Below, piece by piece: positions 10,201 through 16,765 of a stretch of DNA of 64,000 bases. The DNA is from Robinsoniella peoriensis. GTDB taxonomy: Bacteria > Bacillota > Clostridia > Lachnospirales > Lachnospiraceae. The first letter of the stretch is position 1. The number at the start of each line of letters is the position of its first letter. A model generated the notes under the pieces. It was not told the origin of the DNA and made no database searches. It worked only from the letters and a program-made list of their open reading frames with translations. The position numbers and the translations under genes are program-made. The stretch covers positions 223,654-287,653 of the forward strand of contig NZ_JTGN01000007.1 of assembly GCF_000797495.1 (NCBI RefSeq). Reading direction: 5' to 3'.

Positions 10201-11779
10201 CAAAGTATTCTATAAAGATTCCGAGCCAGCCACAGATTCCATTACCCTTGTGCTGATGGAAAATCAGGTGAACTCCATTACAGGCGAGGTTCCCAGTGCT
10301 ATTTATTATCCATATATTGTAGATTTCAAATGGGAGGATCCATCATATTCAGCAAATACTAAATATGAATTTATGTTTACGGTAACATCAGAAGGTAAGG
10401 ACGTAACCAAGGAGGCAGCACTTAATTATTCCACCGGAACTACTTGTCAGGTTGATTTACCCAAAGCATTAGACGCCGATTATAATATCGAACTGACGGT
10501 TAAAAAGGTGGGAATTATCGGGCAGACTCTGGACTCGGCAGTTTCTGTCGGCAAGTTAACCGTGAAAAAGTCACTGTCAGCAGTGGCTTCACTGACACAT
10601 TCAGAACCTCAGATTGATGCGGAAGATTCTGCCAAGATAAAAGTGAACCTGGACTGGAAGATACCGGATGGGGTTAATGAAACAAACTGTTCCGGGTACT
10701 TATTTGCGATATTACCGGTTGGTGAACTGCAGATGGATAACGCCATTACAACAGTTGTAGACGGCTGGGATACAGTTAAAACAGAACTGAAATTTGATAC
10801 ATCCAGTATCGGAAATGATTATTTTGTTTATGCGTATGCCTTAGGTGTGCAGGATGTTTCCTCTACCTCTATTGGGAAATCAATTTCCATGGTGCTGCCG
10901 AAAGACCGCTTAACAAAACCGGTACTTAAGGGCGAAATCCAACATGAAAATGGTGTGGTAATACCGCCGGAAGATGGATGCGGCAGAGACGAATATCCGG
11001 CACTGAAGTATGTATTCAGCTGGAAAAACGACAAAAACGAACTGTCTAAGATCAAAGGCTGCCGTATCAAGCTGATAGATGATGAAGGAAACCTCATATC
11101 ACTGAATGGAAAAGAATATTTAGATATTACCGATTCGGGAGTCATGGCAGAAGAGGCAGGCTACACACTTACAAAAGATCTGTCGCAGTACGCCGGAAAG
11201 ACTTTGAGCATAAGTATTGTAAAACTATCAAATTCTATCACAGCGCTTGCATCGGAAGCCGGGGTTCTTCAATTTACGGTTCCAAAAACGAAACTTGAAA
11301 GTCCGGAAAACCTTGAAGTTCTTGTACAAATGGGTAATGGGGCAACCGCTGGTGATAATTGCACGGAAGCAGAATTCAAGGATATGACCTATGTATTTTC
11401 ATGGGAGAATAACCCGATTGATTCAGGAAAAATAAAAGGCCATAGGTTTATATTAATGGATGGGGATGTGGAAATCAATTTTAACAATGGGGATTATGTA
11501 TTAGACGGTGAAGCAGAAGAGAACAGTATTAAAATGGATTTATCGTCATACGCCGGAAAAACCCTTACAATGAAGATCGTAAATATTCCGGTTGATGAAA
11601 ATGAACTTCTGTCTGATGCCGGCTCTATAGACATAAACATTCCTCATCTGACGCAAGTAAAATTAAATCTGCAGACAGAGCCTTCCGCAGCTAACAAGGA
11701 TGCAGTTCCTGACAGCGAAAAAGAAACTGCTGCTATGGAAAAGGAAGTAAATACCGAAACAGAAAATCCAGAGAAGTGA
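1286..11779 (+). CDS. Giant modular pilin-like adhesin with GLUG-type repeats
   Basis: A single 3,497-residue frame. The N-terminus is a bona fide prepilin signal: MFAKIKKTLKETKG, cleavage after Gly14, then FTLLEMISVITVVAIIGTIV with Glu19 at mature position 5. Residues about 42-530 are non-repetitive. Residues about 536-2460 hold about fifty copies of a glycine-rich unit whose core is GGI(V/I/A/T)GxN, usually followed by a C-x-N-x-G-x-(V/I) turn; this resembles the GLUG motif found in bacterial surface and IgA-protease-like adhesins and predicts a long beta-solenoid. From about residue 2590 there are roughly seven fibronectin-like beta-sandwich domains (recurring W-x-(N/D)P and GY(K/E)V patterns). 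The tail is acidic, with no LPXTG or other wall anchor, so the only membrane or pilus anchor is the N-terminal helix. The start has an AAAGGA site. Role as a pilus-borne or tip adhesin is inferred. Confidence 0.85.
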   Translation: MFAKIKKTLKETKGFTLLEMISVITVVAIIGTIVTVAVYGYMVTAYMLKANQTAETVFYAAQNYLTQQKDMGALEQFNERISTYDTGLNTARMEDILQLNGYFPDDDPSVKEEWEKNHNSSKIVSVFVNSKKGYLGNREDMSSKDNDLYFYNPFWTEIIEPSIKDENITDHCFLLEYDEATGIVLSVFYSEKIDDFCRKPSIYPYELNSSEKYNVVKRDTKSLKEKRQGYYGISMSNYANSKVEVYQPAVKLVNSDRLYLEWQDKNLPLEGAGAEAGNPAFSADSSLAGKLYYDVKIKSKNRPDFSISIPKIKAVIGTPTDWKTAEEKAGTSSNPIFIYDSSTNTYSLSLDCIHYSILEKYKGILSTDNIYCEVTPKLEGMSVSEEKGVSNYESASFGGGEKEADYNGAMVDAGGSGKMETGLEENNSTSDYPYTIKYARHLNNMRNVTAESYFLQTGDINWKIPEYNNDSSHSLMLSKKLFEPIVFVKEVKADQNDLTNIVTEFKGKYDVEETLDEDNNKRNFKIAGIDIKADAKIGNNVGLFAVNSGEIKGLRLLNTSVSGITNVGAVTGTNNVSGKITDVQVQAAVQAEIINSSGEESDTNEVTDFGKNIGGVIGLNKGEVSDITTLPVVNNESKAIQNIVSGTYNVGGMIGLNYSDKVTSLKNYNNLGIVTNGDEVIQNFGGIAGQNENAGKLSSCVNKGVISLNNKNEPAEDDSGTSTKEPLYIGGIAGYNEGKLKKCENVLDETYFSECDKLLETCLNALNKENGTLPSYSGRGVGGIAGGNFGEKAEVIDCFVNNAVLGKDFVGGLIGINMGSVTNEGLISSILENLTGRKEDVSGLVIGSGNMVGGIFGYTDAKNTEISNYVNSSNVLGASMVGGIMGMNGADFNSIQELLDADWIGNLDDLVSGTDEYYKRLMQKDLNDTERNNIENALRNYYSELMQGGLAAKYINDVNKISNCTNMGFVYAAKRYSGGITGVNYGELNKCISSFEEKENGLVNSNYDFLTTADCAGGIAGLNLGTITGDGSNNSNSNNYVYGNSFVGGIVGWNVSSISGYRSISGSVRGRNNYVGGYLGMNSDLSGINGVEVAYNGGTDSQITGKNYVGGIIGCNIVPVEKNDQLKVQITGTTTGNISIKGEAYVGGVIGYHSCIENLNNVPIQCASLTASYPYGVFDANTSQTQNEAQKIITNFVSCRNTASVTGSRYVGGIIGCNEKGSNLAVNSSNNYGDVSIVIPNGIQIEEDAATSDQITGTSYFIGGITGRNTSTGLIQQCYNEGNVKSPSKYLGGLCEVNEGIILNCVIGDAKSFKIEGKSSVGGIVGLNHTTDPSNPARVEKCSANQYASIVGGSNTGGLVGTNEASIVNCTTYANVSAPGGDKVGGITGFNKGSISGTEIGSERIIPAVVGRNYVGGLIGVNEGILLQDGSDNETTSQGVQPTLENLVNRANVTGENYVGGIVGSHNSKTIKSCSNYGNITSEKKDSSDNVIGSGYAGGITGVNESGKEITDCQNYGNVSSNFGQSGGIVGMNLGSIQSCYNRFGTIRSDYAQAGGITGTNSGVIQASHNLGSVTGAVTGTENNAIGGIAGINNSASQGLAAGDIKDCTSKLNDTNSNSVTGSNIVGGIVGWNQGSVTMKKNNGENNNVSININVNQAAVNSTSGNTPLIGGIIGKDDRKVTAQNPPGIENYIYSGTIQISEMAQTLYAGGIIGYNNKGHIVKNCEFRGTVSGLGNRNFDDKGNLKTDGGVGGITGRNAGTIYLNQIGDSNEYGINTTPDTPSSINGCTNVGGIVGIGDKDSSILCDTPNNGNAKKGYIVNYSSVTGVLNAGGIYGNSSVAIDSCKNKGVIGGKTRIGGISGSHNNSANITDCENTSEAQINPLQENASELGGIVGYAGSTTISNCKNMGIICYADENNQPAGITNVGGIAGNGSTSTFINCKNGTAGETLDFLTCDVRNAGGIVGNYAGPKPGKDVKNAEDLNTLVKNFDSCSNYMNIVMNGDLCGAVGGIVGNASGNDLYLILNSCNNYGKIKMNSNKKLDIYNYQNCGMGGIVGYATTKVYIKDCNNSGVVDVNNYAQVGGIIGVIKSKSNAVSVGLIESCNNNAASTIKGGGDVGGIIGRQEDGAYLKVQNNENSGSISGIQNVGGILGRIYQGTSSAFNTGEYSNCTNKGNVSAIWNKEANATPSGIGGCVGFVPYAGELFTNLINDGVVSVDESVGSRTVTGVGGIVGSLGSTANSNSTFKNCSNKKDLVFDRADIQINSLGGIAGSMASPAGTALNGCTNYASVISNDSSVNVGGIVGALSGGTITACSTRIPTGSAVPFIQGGQRVGGIAGYVSGVATKVMSDIKIDPENESKQFRATYNTFHVTADKEAGGIVGELAGSAILSVYNTGNVSVKRVAASELSNVNSAGGIVGYANDASTLNKGIVINCYSLGKIGWTDGKAASKDDVCGYIGGIIGARRYIGNGSDLRDKTCTGASIRDCYFISDRVASTLPYLKLGNTPLQFHQWMVGNEPFAKYNTDNGDSQSYTVKDAAGEKGYWNEASFDALLDTIGKTDDFTWDKNDELTNVNNILQNYFYELPIPDTKEVTGVKGTTYEMKWKGLVGLTSGYEVSIYTSYKYVDGIKTGDGAAIWSSHYDSNNLEGLTLNLKNIAAKYMGQKLYLSIQAKGYSVGEGENKIDITTDSKTSIVQSFVMMPPLPTVEVPDQLDIQQESKSSKVTLSIKNLNDYYKDSPYNDYNGLRELSQGHLLENNLYEMYKNGTAKIKVIDYFLNSENDAYFQWHSNEHEMNINWETGEATLTIDYSQPGEKYENKFWHAYLVQICISDQQNSTSLNPDTYSDNMVKYRYLSSDTEEKRFLLSTTTSLTPPKGLEKTYTGTTAEPAYSLTWQNPNESKENVKGYKVVITNPATGKSIEKELLKTEALRYDLTSENIKELMGDDYPKPETINNTLNWSVTALSGSNVEDKVFYKDSEPATDSITLVLMENQVNSITGEVPSAIYYPYIVDFKWEDPSYSANTKYEFMFTVTSEGKDVTKEAALNYSTGTTCQVDLPKALDADYNIELTVKKVGIIGQTLDSAVSVGKLTVKKSLSAVASLTHSEPQIDAEDSAKIKVNLDWKIPDGVNETNCSGYLFAILPVGELQMDNAITTVVDGWDTVKTELKFDTSSIGNDYFVYAYALGVQDVSSTSIGKSISMVLPKDRLTKPVLKGEIQHENGVVIPPEDGCGRDEYPALKYVFSWKNDKNELSKIKGCRIKLIDDEGNLISLNGKEYLDITDSGVMAEEAGYTLTKDLSQYAGKTLSISIVKLSNSITALASEAGVLQFTVPKTKLESPENLEVLVQMGNGATAGDNCTEAEFKDMTYVFSWENNPIDSGKIKGHRFILMDGDVEINFNNGDYVLDGEAEENSIKMDLSSYAGKTLTMKIVNIPVDENELLSDAGSIDINIPHLTQVKLNLQTEPSAANKDAVPDSEKETAAMEKEVNTETENPEK
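2891..8680 (+). repeat. Coding array of GLUG-like glycine-rich repeats
   Basis: About fifty degenerate repeats encoded in frame inside the giant pilin-like gene. I counted 49 that retain the GG core (for example VGGIVGLN, AGGITGVN, IGGIAGYN). Spacing varies from about 25 to 110 residues, and DNA identity between units is low, so this is an old, diverged protein repeat and not a recent DNA amplification. Confidence 0.85.
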
Positions 11780-11799
11780 AAGCTTCCCTGGATTTTTTT
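11765..11799 (+). terminator. Intrinsic terminator of the pilin block
   Basis: AATCCAGAGAAG pairs with CTTCCCTGGATT with one A-C mismatch around a six-base loop, followed by a run of T. The TGA stop codon of the giant gene lies inside the loop, so the stem's left arm is coding sequence. It separates the pilus block from the fatty-acid operon. Confidence 0.85.
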
Positions 11800-11855
11800 A
11801 TGTAAAAAAACATTCTTTTTATTTTGTAGTTCAAAATAAATTCACAAAATATTTC

Positions 11856-11884
11856 TTGACAAAACACACCTGCTCTTATATACT
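11856..11884 (+). promoter_or_regulatory. Promoter of the fatty-acid operon
   Basis: TTGACA at 11856-11861 and TATACT at 11879-11884 are separated by exactly 17 bases. This is a near-consensus housekeeping sigma-A promoter. Transcription would begin near 11891, inside the palindromic element that directly follows. Confidence 0.85.
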
Positions 11885-11904
11885 TTGAATATCAAAATAT
11901 TTGA
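11884..11904 (+). promoter_or_regulatory. FabT-box-like operator at the fab transcription start
   Basis: Three alternating half-sites at constant 8-base spacing: TTTGA, ATA, TCAAA, ATA, TTTGA. The first pair (11884-11896, TTTGAATATCAAA) has the arm sequence and three-base spacer of the MarR-family FabT operators of other Firmicutes, as I recall that consensus. It overlaps the end of the -10 box and the expected start point, a position for repression. The regulator itself is not in the window. Confidence 0.6.
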
Positions 11905-11944
11905 TGAATAAAACTTAATTTCTGAATTAAAAGGAGAAAAAACC

Positions 11945-12178
11945 ATGTTAGAAAAAATGAAAGACATTATCGCTGAGCAATTAAATTGTGAAACTGAGAA
12001 TATTACATTAGAGACTTCATTCAAGGAAGATCTGGGAGCTGATTCTTTAGATTTGTTTGAGCTGGTAATGGCTTTGGAAGATGAGTATTCTGTTGAAATC
12101 CCTGCAGAAGACCTGGAAGAACTGACTACGGTTGGAAAAGTTCTTGATTACTTAAAAGCAAAAGGTGTAGAAGAATAA
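11945..12178 (+). CDS. acpP: Acyl carrier protein
   Basis: A 77-residue acidic protein with the phosphopantetheine attachment motif GADSLD; Ser34 is the modified residue. It carries growing acyl chains between the enzymes encoded downstream. Size, acidity and the C-terminal helix (LTTVGKVLDYLKAKG) are typical. It is the first gene after the operon promoter, with AAGGAG eight bases ahead of the ATG. A hairpin follows before fabK, which could help keep acpP mRNA more abundant than the rest of the operon (inference). Confidence 0.96.
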   Translation: MLEKMKDIIAEQLNCETENITLETSFKEDLGADSLDLFELVMALEDEYSVEIPAEDLEELTTVGKVLDYLKAKGVEE

Positions 12179-12231
12179 GTAAAATGGCCAGCGCAGCAAA
12201 ACGCTGTACCTGACAGTCATACTACAGAATA

Positions 12232-12256
12232 AAAGTCGGCGGGATCCGTCGGCTTT
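12232..12256 (+). other. RNA hairpin between acpP and fabK
   Basis: AAAGTCGGCGG and CCGTCGGCTTT form an 11-pair stem in RNA (three of the pairs G-U) with a three-base loop. No T-run follows, so termination is unlikely. A processing or stabilising hairpin after acpP is the simplest reading. A smaller stem, CAGCG/CGCTG, lies at 12189-12206. Confidence 0.5.
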
Positions 12257-12288
12257 ACTATATGTTTCGTTTTGAATGGAGGTCCAAT

Positions 12289-13248
12289 ATGACGACAAGA
12301 GTAACCGAACTTTTAGGAATCGAATATCCCATTATCCAGGGCGGTATGGCATGGGTAGCTGAGCATCATCTTGCTGCTGCAGTTTCAAATGCAGGAGGTT
12401 TTGGCCTGATCGGTGCGGCAAGCGCTCCGGCGGAAGTGGTACGGGAAGAAATTCGTAAAGCAAAAGAACTGACAGATAAACCATTTGGGGTCAATATAAT
12501 GCTTTTAAGTCCTCATGCAGATGAAGTGGCTAAGGTTGTTGCCGAAGAAGGTGTTAAGGCAGTAACCACCGGAGCGGGTAATCCGGAAAAGTACATGGAA
12601 CTGTGGAAAGCGGCAGGCATTAAAGTAATACCTGTAGTTGCTTCGGTAGCCCTGGCAAGAAGAATGGCAAAATACGGTGCAGATGCAGTCATAGCCGAAG
12701 GTATGGAATCCGGCGGACATATTGGATCACAGACAACGATGACGCTGGTTCCCCAGGTAGTGGATGCGGTAGATATTCCCGTGATAGCAGCCGGAGGAAT
12801 CGGTGATGGAAGAGGATTTGCAGCAGCTATGATGCTTGGAGCTGAGGCTGTGCAGATAGGTACCCGTTTTGTAGTGGCAAAAGAGTCCATTGTTCATCAA
12901 AATTATAAAGACAGGGTCATAAAAGCAAAAGATATTGATTCAGAAGTTACAGGGACTACAACAGGACATCCGGTCCGTTCCCTGAGGAATAAAATGACAA
13001 GAGAATACGTGAAATTGGAAAAATCAGGAGCTTCCTTTGAAGAGCTGGAATATTTAACTCTGGGATCTCTGCGAAGTGCAGTAATGGAAGGTGATGTAAT
13101 CACTGGAACTGTGATGGCAGGCCAGATCGCCGGCTTGATAAAGAAGGAACAAAGCTGCTTGGAAATGATAGAGGAAATAATGACAGAAGCCGGGAAGTTA
13201 TTAAATACTAACAGACAGGTCTGTGATATACATGGAGGTAAAGTATGA
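12289..13248 (+). CDS. fabK: Enoyl-ACP reductase II FabK
   Basis: An FMN-dependent TIM-barrel reductase of the nitronate monooxygenase/FabK family that performs the last reduction of each elongation cycle. Motifs: PIIQGGMAWVAEH near the N-terminus, the SGGHIG phosphate/flavin loop, IAAGGIGDGRG and GAEAVQIGTRFV. I place the start at 12289 (MTTRVTELLG) because GGAGG ends six bases before it; an in-frame ATG at 12262 would put that ribosome site inside the gene. The stop overlaps the fabD start by four bases, so the two are translationally coupled. No FabI is seen, as is usual for this kind of clostridial operon. Confidence 0.93.
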   Translation: MTTRVTELLGIEYPIIQGGMAWVAEHHLAAAVSNAGGFGLIGAASAPAEVVREEIRKAKELTDKPFGVNIMLLSPHADEVAKVVAEEGVKAVTTGAGNPEKYMELWKAAGIKVIPVVASVALARRMAKYGADAVIAEGMESGGHIGSQTTMTLVPQVVDAVDIPVIAAGGIGDGRGFAAAMMLGAEAVQIGTRFVVAKESIVHQNYKDRVIKAKDIDSEVTGTTTGHPVRSLRNKMTREYVKLEKSGASFEELEYLTLGSLRSAVMEGDVITGTVMAGQIAGLIKKEQSCLEMIEEIMTEAGKLLNTNRQVCDIHGGKV

Positions 13249-14168
13249 AAAAAATAGCATTTGTGTTCCCGGGACAGGGTGCGCAGTACATAGGCATGGG
13301 TAAGGATTTTTATGAGCAGTATGAATCCTGCAAAGAGATCTTTGATCTGGCATCCGGAGTAACCGGACTGGATATACCTGCGCTTTGTTTTGAAGAAAAT
13401 GATAAATTAAATATAACAGAATATACACAGGTATGTATGCTGGCTGTATCGGCAGCGATCTTAAAAGTTCTGGAAGAACAAGGATTGAAGTCTTGTGTAA
13501 ACGCAGGATTGAGCCTTGGAGAATATGGTGCATTAGCTGCTTCCAGTGTATTAACCCTGGAAGATGCATTTAAGGTAGTTCGTCAGCGAGGTATCTTCAT
13601 GCAGGAAGCAGTTCCGTCCGGCGGCGCAATGGCGGCGGTTATCGGCATGGATGGAGAAAAAATTGCAGAGGTCTGTGAAAAAACAGATGGTATTGTCAGT
13701 GTGGCAAATTATAATTGTCCGGGACAGATTGCAATCACAGGCGAAGAAGCAGCAGTGCAGAAAGCCTGTGAGACACTTAAAGAAGCCGGTGCAAGAAGAA
13801 TTGTTCCCCTGAAGGTAAGCGGACCATTTCACTCTGCTATGTTGACAGATGCCGGCAGTAAGCTTGGTAAAGTATTAGATGAAGTAGAAATTCATGAGGT
13901 GAAAATCCCTTACGTTTCCAATGTAACCGCAGAATACGTAACAGATAAGAATCAGGTAAAGGATTTACTGCAAAAGCAGATCTATTCATCTGTACAGTGG
14001 CAGCAAAGCGTTGAAAATATGATTGCAGAAGGTGTAGACACCTTTATTGAAATCGGACCGGGCAAAACCCTCAGCGGATTTTTACGCAAAATCAACCGTG
14101 ATATGACAGCATTAAATGTTGAGAAAGTAGAAGATGTAGAAAAAGTATTATCCGCTTTGTCAATGTAA
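13245..14168 (+). CDS. fabD: Malonyl-CoA:ACP transacylase
   Basis: Moves malonyl groups from CoA to ACP. Visible motifs: FVFPGQGAQYIGMG at the N-terminus, the nucleophile elbow GLSLGEYGAL with Ser in GxSxGE (the usual His before Ser is Leu here), and GPFHSAML carrying the catalytic His. The 307-residue length is standard. ATG overlaps the fabK stop (ATGA type). Between this gene and fabG, 14169-14258 holds a direct repeat (CATGTACC at 14195 and 14210) and a CCTGCG/CGCAGG pair that could fold. Confidence 0.95.
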   Translation: MKKIAFVFPGQGAQYIGMGKDFYEQYESCKEIFDLASGVTGLDIPALCFEENDKLNITEYTQVCMLAVSAAILKVLEEQGLKSCVNAGLSLGEYGALAASSVLTLEDAFKVVRQRGIFMQEAVPSGGAMAAVIGMDGEKIAEVCEKTDGIVSVANYNCPGQIAITGEEAAVQKACETLKEAGARRIVPLKVSGPFHSAMLTDAGSKLGKVLDEVEIHEVKIPYVSNVTAEYVTDKNQVKDLLQKQIYSSVQWQQSVENMIAEGVDTFIEIGPGKTLSGFLRKINRDMTALNVEKVEDVEKVLSALSM

Positions 14169-14258
14169 AGATGCAGAACATGCCTGCGAAATGACATGTA
14201 CCAAAAAAGCATGTACCATAAGTAAAGAACCCGCAGGTTTAATTATAAAGGAGTATAT

Positions 14259-14999
14259 ATGTTAGAAAATAAAGTAGCATTAGTAACCGGATCATCCAGA
14301 GGAATCGGGAAAGCAATTGCATTGAAACTTGCTGCAGAAGGTGCATTCGTGGTTATAAACTATAATGGTTCCAAGGATAAAGCGGAAGAAGTAGTTGCAC
14401 AGATTAAAGAAAACGGAGGCAATGCGGTATCCTTCCAATGTAATGTGGCTGATTATGAAAGCACAGAAAAAATGATGAAAGCGCTGATTGCAGAATACCA
14501 GCACATCGATATTTTAGTGAACAACGCCGGAATTACCAAAGATAATCTAATCGTGAAAATGAAAGAAGCGGACTTTGATTCCGTAATCGATATAAATCTG
14601 AAAGGGTCATTTAACACAATCCGCCATTTATCCAGACAAATGTTAAAACAGAGAAGCGGTAAAATCATCAATATCGCATCGGTATCCGGTGTACTTGGAA
14701 ATATGGGGCAGGCAAATTATTCTGCTTCCAAAGCAGGCATTATCGGGCTTACAAAAGCAATGGCCAGGGAACTGGCGAGCAGAGGCATTACTGTAAATGC
14801 AATCGCACCAGGATTTATTGCTACTGAGATGAGCGACGTATTATCCGATGCTATAAAAGAACAAGCCATTGCCCAGATCCCGTTGAAACGATTTGGAAAA
14901 GTAGAAGATGTGGCAGAAATGGCAGCCTTTCTGGCTTCTGACCGAGCAGATTATATTACAGGTCAGGTAATCAGTGTAGACGGCGGTATGGCAATTTAA
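14259..14999 (+). CDS. fabG: 3-oxoacyl-ACP reductase
   Basis: A short-chain dehydrogenase of 246 residues. The NADPH-binding GSSRGIGKAIA loop, NNAGITKDN, and the Ser-Tyr-Lys catalytic set (IASVSGVLGN, then YSASKAG) are all present. The C-terminal VISVDGGMAI is typical of FabG. It reduces 3-ketoacyl-ACP using NADPH in the elongation cycle. An AAAGGAG site precedes the ATG. It follows fabD after a 90-base gap with weak secondary structure and precedes fabF by 39 bases. Confidence 0.95.
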   Translation: MLENKVALVTGSSRGIGKAIALKLAAEGAFVVINYNGSKDKAEEVVAQIKENGGNAVSFQCNVADYESTEKMMKALIAEYQHIDILVNNAGITKDNLIVKMKEADFDSVIDINLKGSFNTIRHLSRQMLKQRSGKIINIASVSGVLGNMGQANYSASKAGIIGLTKAMARELASRGITVNAIAPGFIATEMSDVLSDAIKEQAIAQIPLKRFGKVEDVAEMAAFLASDRADYITGQVISVDGGMAI

Positions 15000-15038
15000 A
15001 ATCACCTGCAAATGAGCAGATATAACGGAGGTAGCAGC

Positions 15039-16277
15039 ATGAGAAGAGTAGTAGTAACAGGAATGGGCGCAATTACACCGGTAGGTTTAAATGTAGAGAG
15101 CTTTTGGGATAGTGTAAAAAAGGAAAGAACAGGATTTGCTCCGATTACCAGATTTGACTGTACGGAGTATCGGGCAAAACTGGCAGCAGAGATCAAAGAT
15201 TTTGTTGCAAAAGATTTTATGGACTTTAAAGCAGCTAAGCGTATGGAATTATTTTCCCAGTATGCAGTTGCTGCATCAAAAGAAGCAATCGAAGATTCGG
15301 GATTAGATATGTCAAAAGAAGATCCTTATATGGTAGGATGCTCCGTAGGTTCCGGAATCGGCAGTCTTCAGGCAGCAGAAAGAGAACACACCAGGCTGGT
15401 AGAAAAAGGTCCCAGCCGTGTAAATCCGCTCTTAGTACCGCTTATGATTTCCAATATGGCAGCCGGTAATGTTTCTATCCAGTTTGGTTTGAAAGGGAAA
15501 AGTATTAATGTGGTAACTGCCTGTGCAACGGGTACGCACTCCATCGGTGAAGCGTTCCGTACAATTCAATTCGGAGATGCAGATGTAATGGTTGCAGGCG
15601 GTACGGAAGCTTCTATCTGCCCCATCGGTGTCAGCGGATTTGCAGCATTGACTGCTCTTTCCGGTGCAACAGATCCACAGAGATGTTCCATTCCGTTTGA
15701 CAAAGAACGAAGCGGTTTCATTATGGCAGAAGGAGCTGCTGTGGTTGTTCTGGAAGAACTGGAACATGCGAAGAAACGCGGTGCCCGCATTTATGCCGAA
15801 CTTGGCGGCTATGGCGCAACCAGCGATGCTTATCATATTACTTCTCCGGCAGAAGATGGGGAAGGCGCTGCAAGAGCGATGTTAAATGCAGTAAAAGAAG
15901 CAGGACTAAAACCCGAAGATATTACTTATATCAATGCACACGGTACCAGCACACATCATAATGACTTATTTGAGACCAGAGCCATCAAAAAAGCCTTTGG
16001 TGATCACGCTTATAATATCCGCGTTAACTCAACAAAATCTATTACGGGACATATGTTAGGTGCAGCCGGATCCATTGAATTTATCACTTGCATCAAAGAA
16101 ATAGAAGAAGGTTATATTCATCCTACGGTAGGTTATAAAGTACCGGATGAAGAACTGGATTTAAATTATGTTGCAGGAAAAGCAATCGAAGAGCCGCTGG
16201 AATATGCAATCAGCAATTCACTTGGCTTTGGCGGACACAACTCCAGTATTTTAGTGAAGAAATATAGAGAGGAGTAA
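15039..16277 (+). CDS. fabF: 3-oxoacyl-ACP synthase II
   Basis: The condensing enzyme for chain elongation. The Cys-His-His triad is visible: VTACATGTHS, NAHGTSTHHND, and KSITGHMLGAAG. The start is placed at 15039 (MRRVVVTG) because GGAGG sits seven bases upstream; an ATG at 15012 would swallow that site. Resulting length is 412 residues, the usual size. No fabH initiating synthase lies in this operon, so chain initiation must use an enzyme encoded elsewhere or be done in another way. Confidence 0.95.
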   Translation: MRRVVVTGMGAITPVGLNVESFWDSVKKERTGFAPITRFDCTEYRAKLAAEIKDFVAKDFMDFKAAKRMELFSQYAVAASKEAIEDSGLDMSKEDPYMVGCSVGSGIGSLQAAEREHTRLVEKGPSRVNPLLVPLMISNMAAGNVSIQFGLKGKSINVVTACATGTHSIGEAFRTIQFGDADVMVAGGTEASICPIGVSGFAALTALSGATDPQRCSIPFDKERSGFIMAEGAAVVVLEELEHAKKRGARIYAELGGYGATSDAYHITSPAEDGEGAARAMLNAVKEAGLKPEDITYINAHGTSTHHNDLFETRAIKKAFGDHAYNIRVNSTKSITGHMLGAAGSIEFITCIKEIEEGYIHPTVGYKVPDEELDLNYVAGKAIEEPLEYAISNSLGFGGHNSSILVKKYREE

Positions 16278-16281
16278 TCAC

Positions 16282-16734
16282 ATGGAATTTGAAAATTTAT
16301 TGACTTTAATCGATAAAGTAGCGTCTACCGATCTCACCGATTTTTCCATTGACAATGGAGATGTTAAAATCTCCATGAAGCGGAAACAAAAAGATGTGAT
16401 AGTAACAAGCGTTTCAGAAGGAATGCTGACACAGCAGTCGTCTGTACAGAATCCTGTGACTGCTGCTTCGCAAACCATGGATGGCGTTTCTGTACCTGAT
16501 GGAAATACTGTAAAAGCTCCGTTAGTGGGAACTTTCTACAATGCGGCTTCTCCCGAAAATCCGGCATTTGTTAAAGTTGGAGATGTGGTAAAAAAAGGGC
16601 AGACCCTCGGTATTATAGAAGCAATGAAACTGATGAATGAAATTGAAAGCGAATTTGACGGTGTGGTGGAAGCGATTCTCATAGAGAATGAGCAGATGGT
16701 GGAATACGGTCAGCCGTTGTTTGTAATTAAATAA
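16282..16734 (+). CDS. accB: Biotin carboxyl carrier protein of acetyl-CoA carboxylase
   Basis: A 150-residue protein with the C-terminal biotinyl domain; the lysine of EAMKLMNE is the biotinylation site. A short flexible linker (about residues 45-80, rich in Thr/Ser/Gln/Val) separates it from the N-terminal segment. It shuttles carboxyl groups between AccC and the AccDA carboxyltransferase encoded three genes further on. It starts four bases after the fabF stop. Confidence 0.95.
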   Translation: MEFENLLTLIDKVASTDLTDFSIDNGDVKISMKRKQKDVIVTSVSEGMLTQQSSVQNPVTAASQTMDGVSVPDGNTVKAPLVGTFYNAASPENPAFVKVGDVVKKGQTLGIIEAMKLMNEIESEFDGVVEAILIENEQMVEYGQPLFVIK

Positions 16735-16765
16735 TAAAACTTCACACCAATCAGGAGGTACGATT

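Noticed and set aside
1286..11779. Frameshift or gene fusion by assembly error in the giant gene
   Set aside because: The frame is uninterrupted, the repeats run smoothly across its length, and the fibronectin-like tail ends at a proper terminator.
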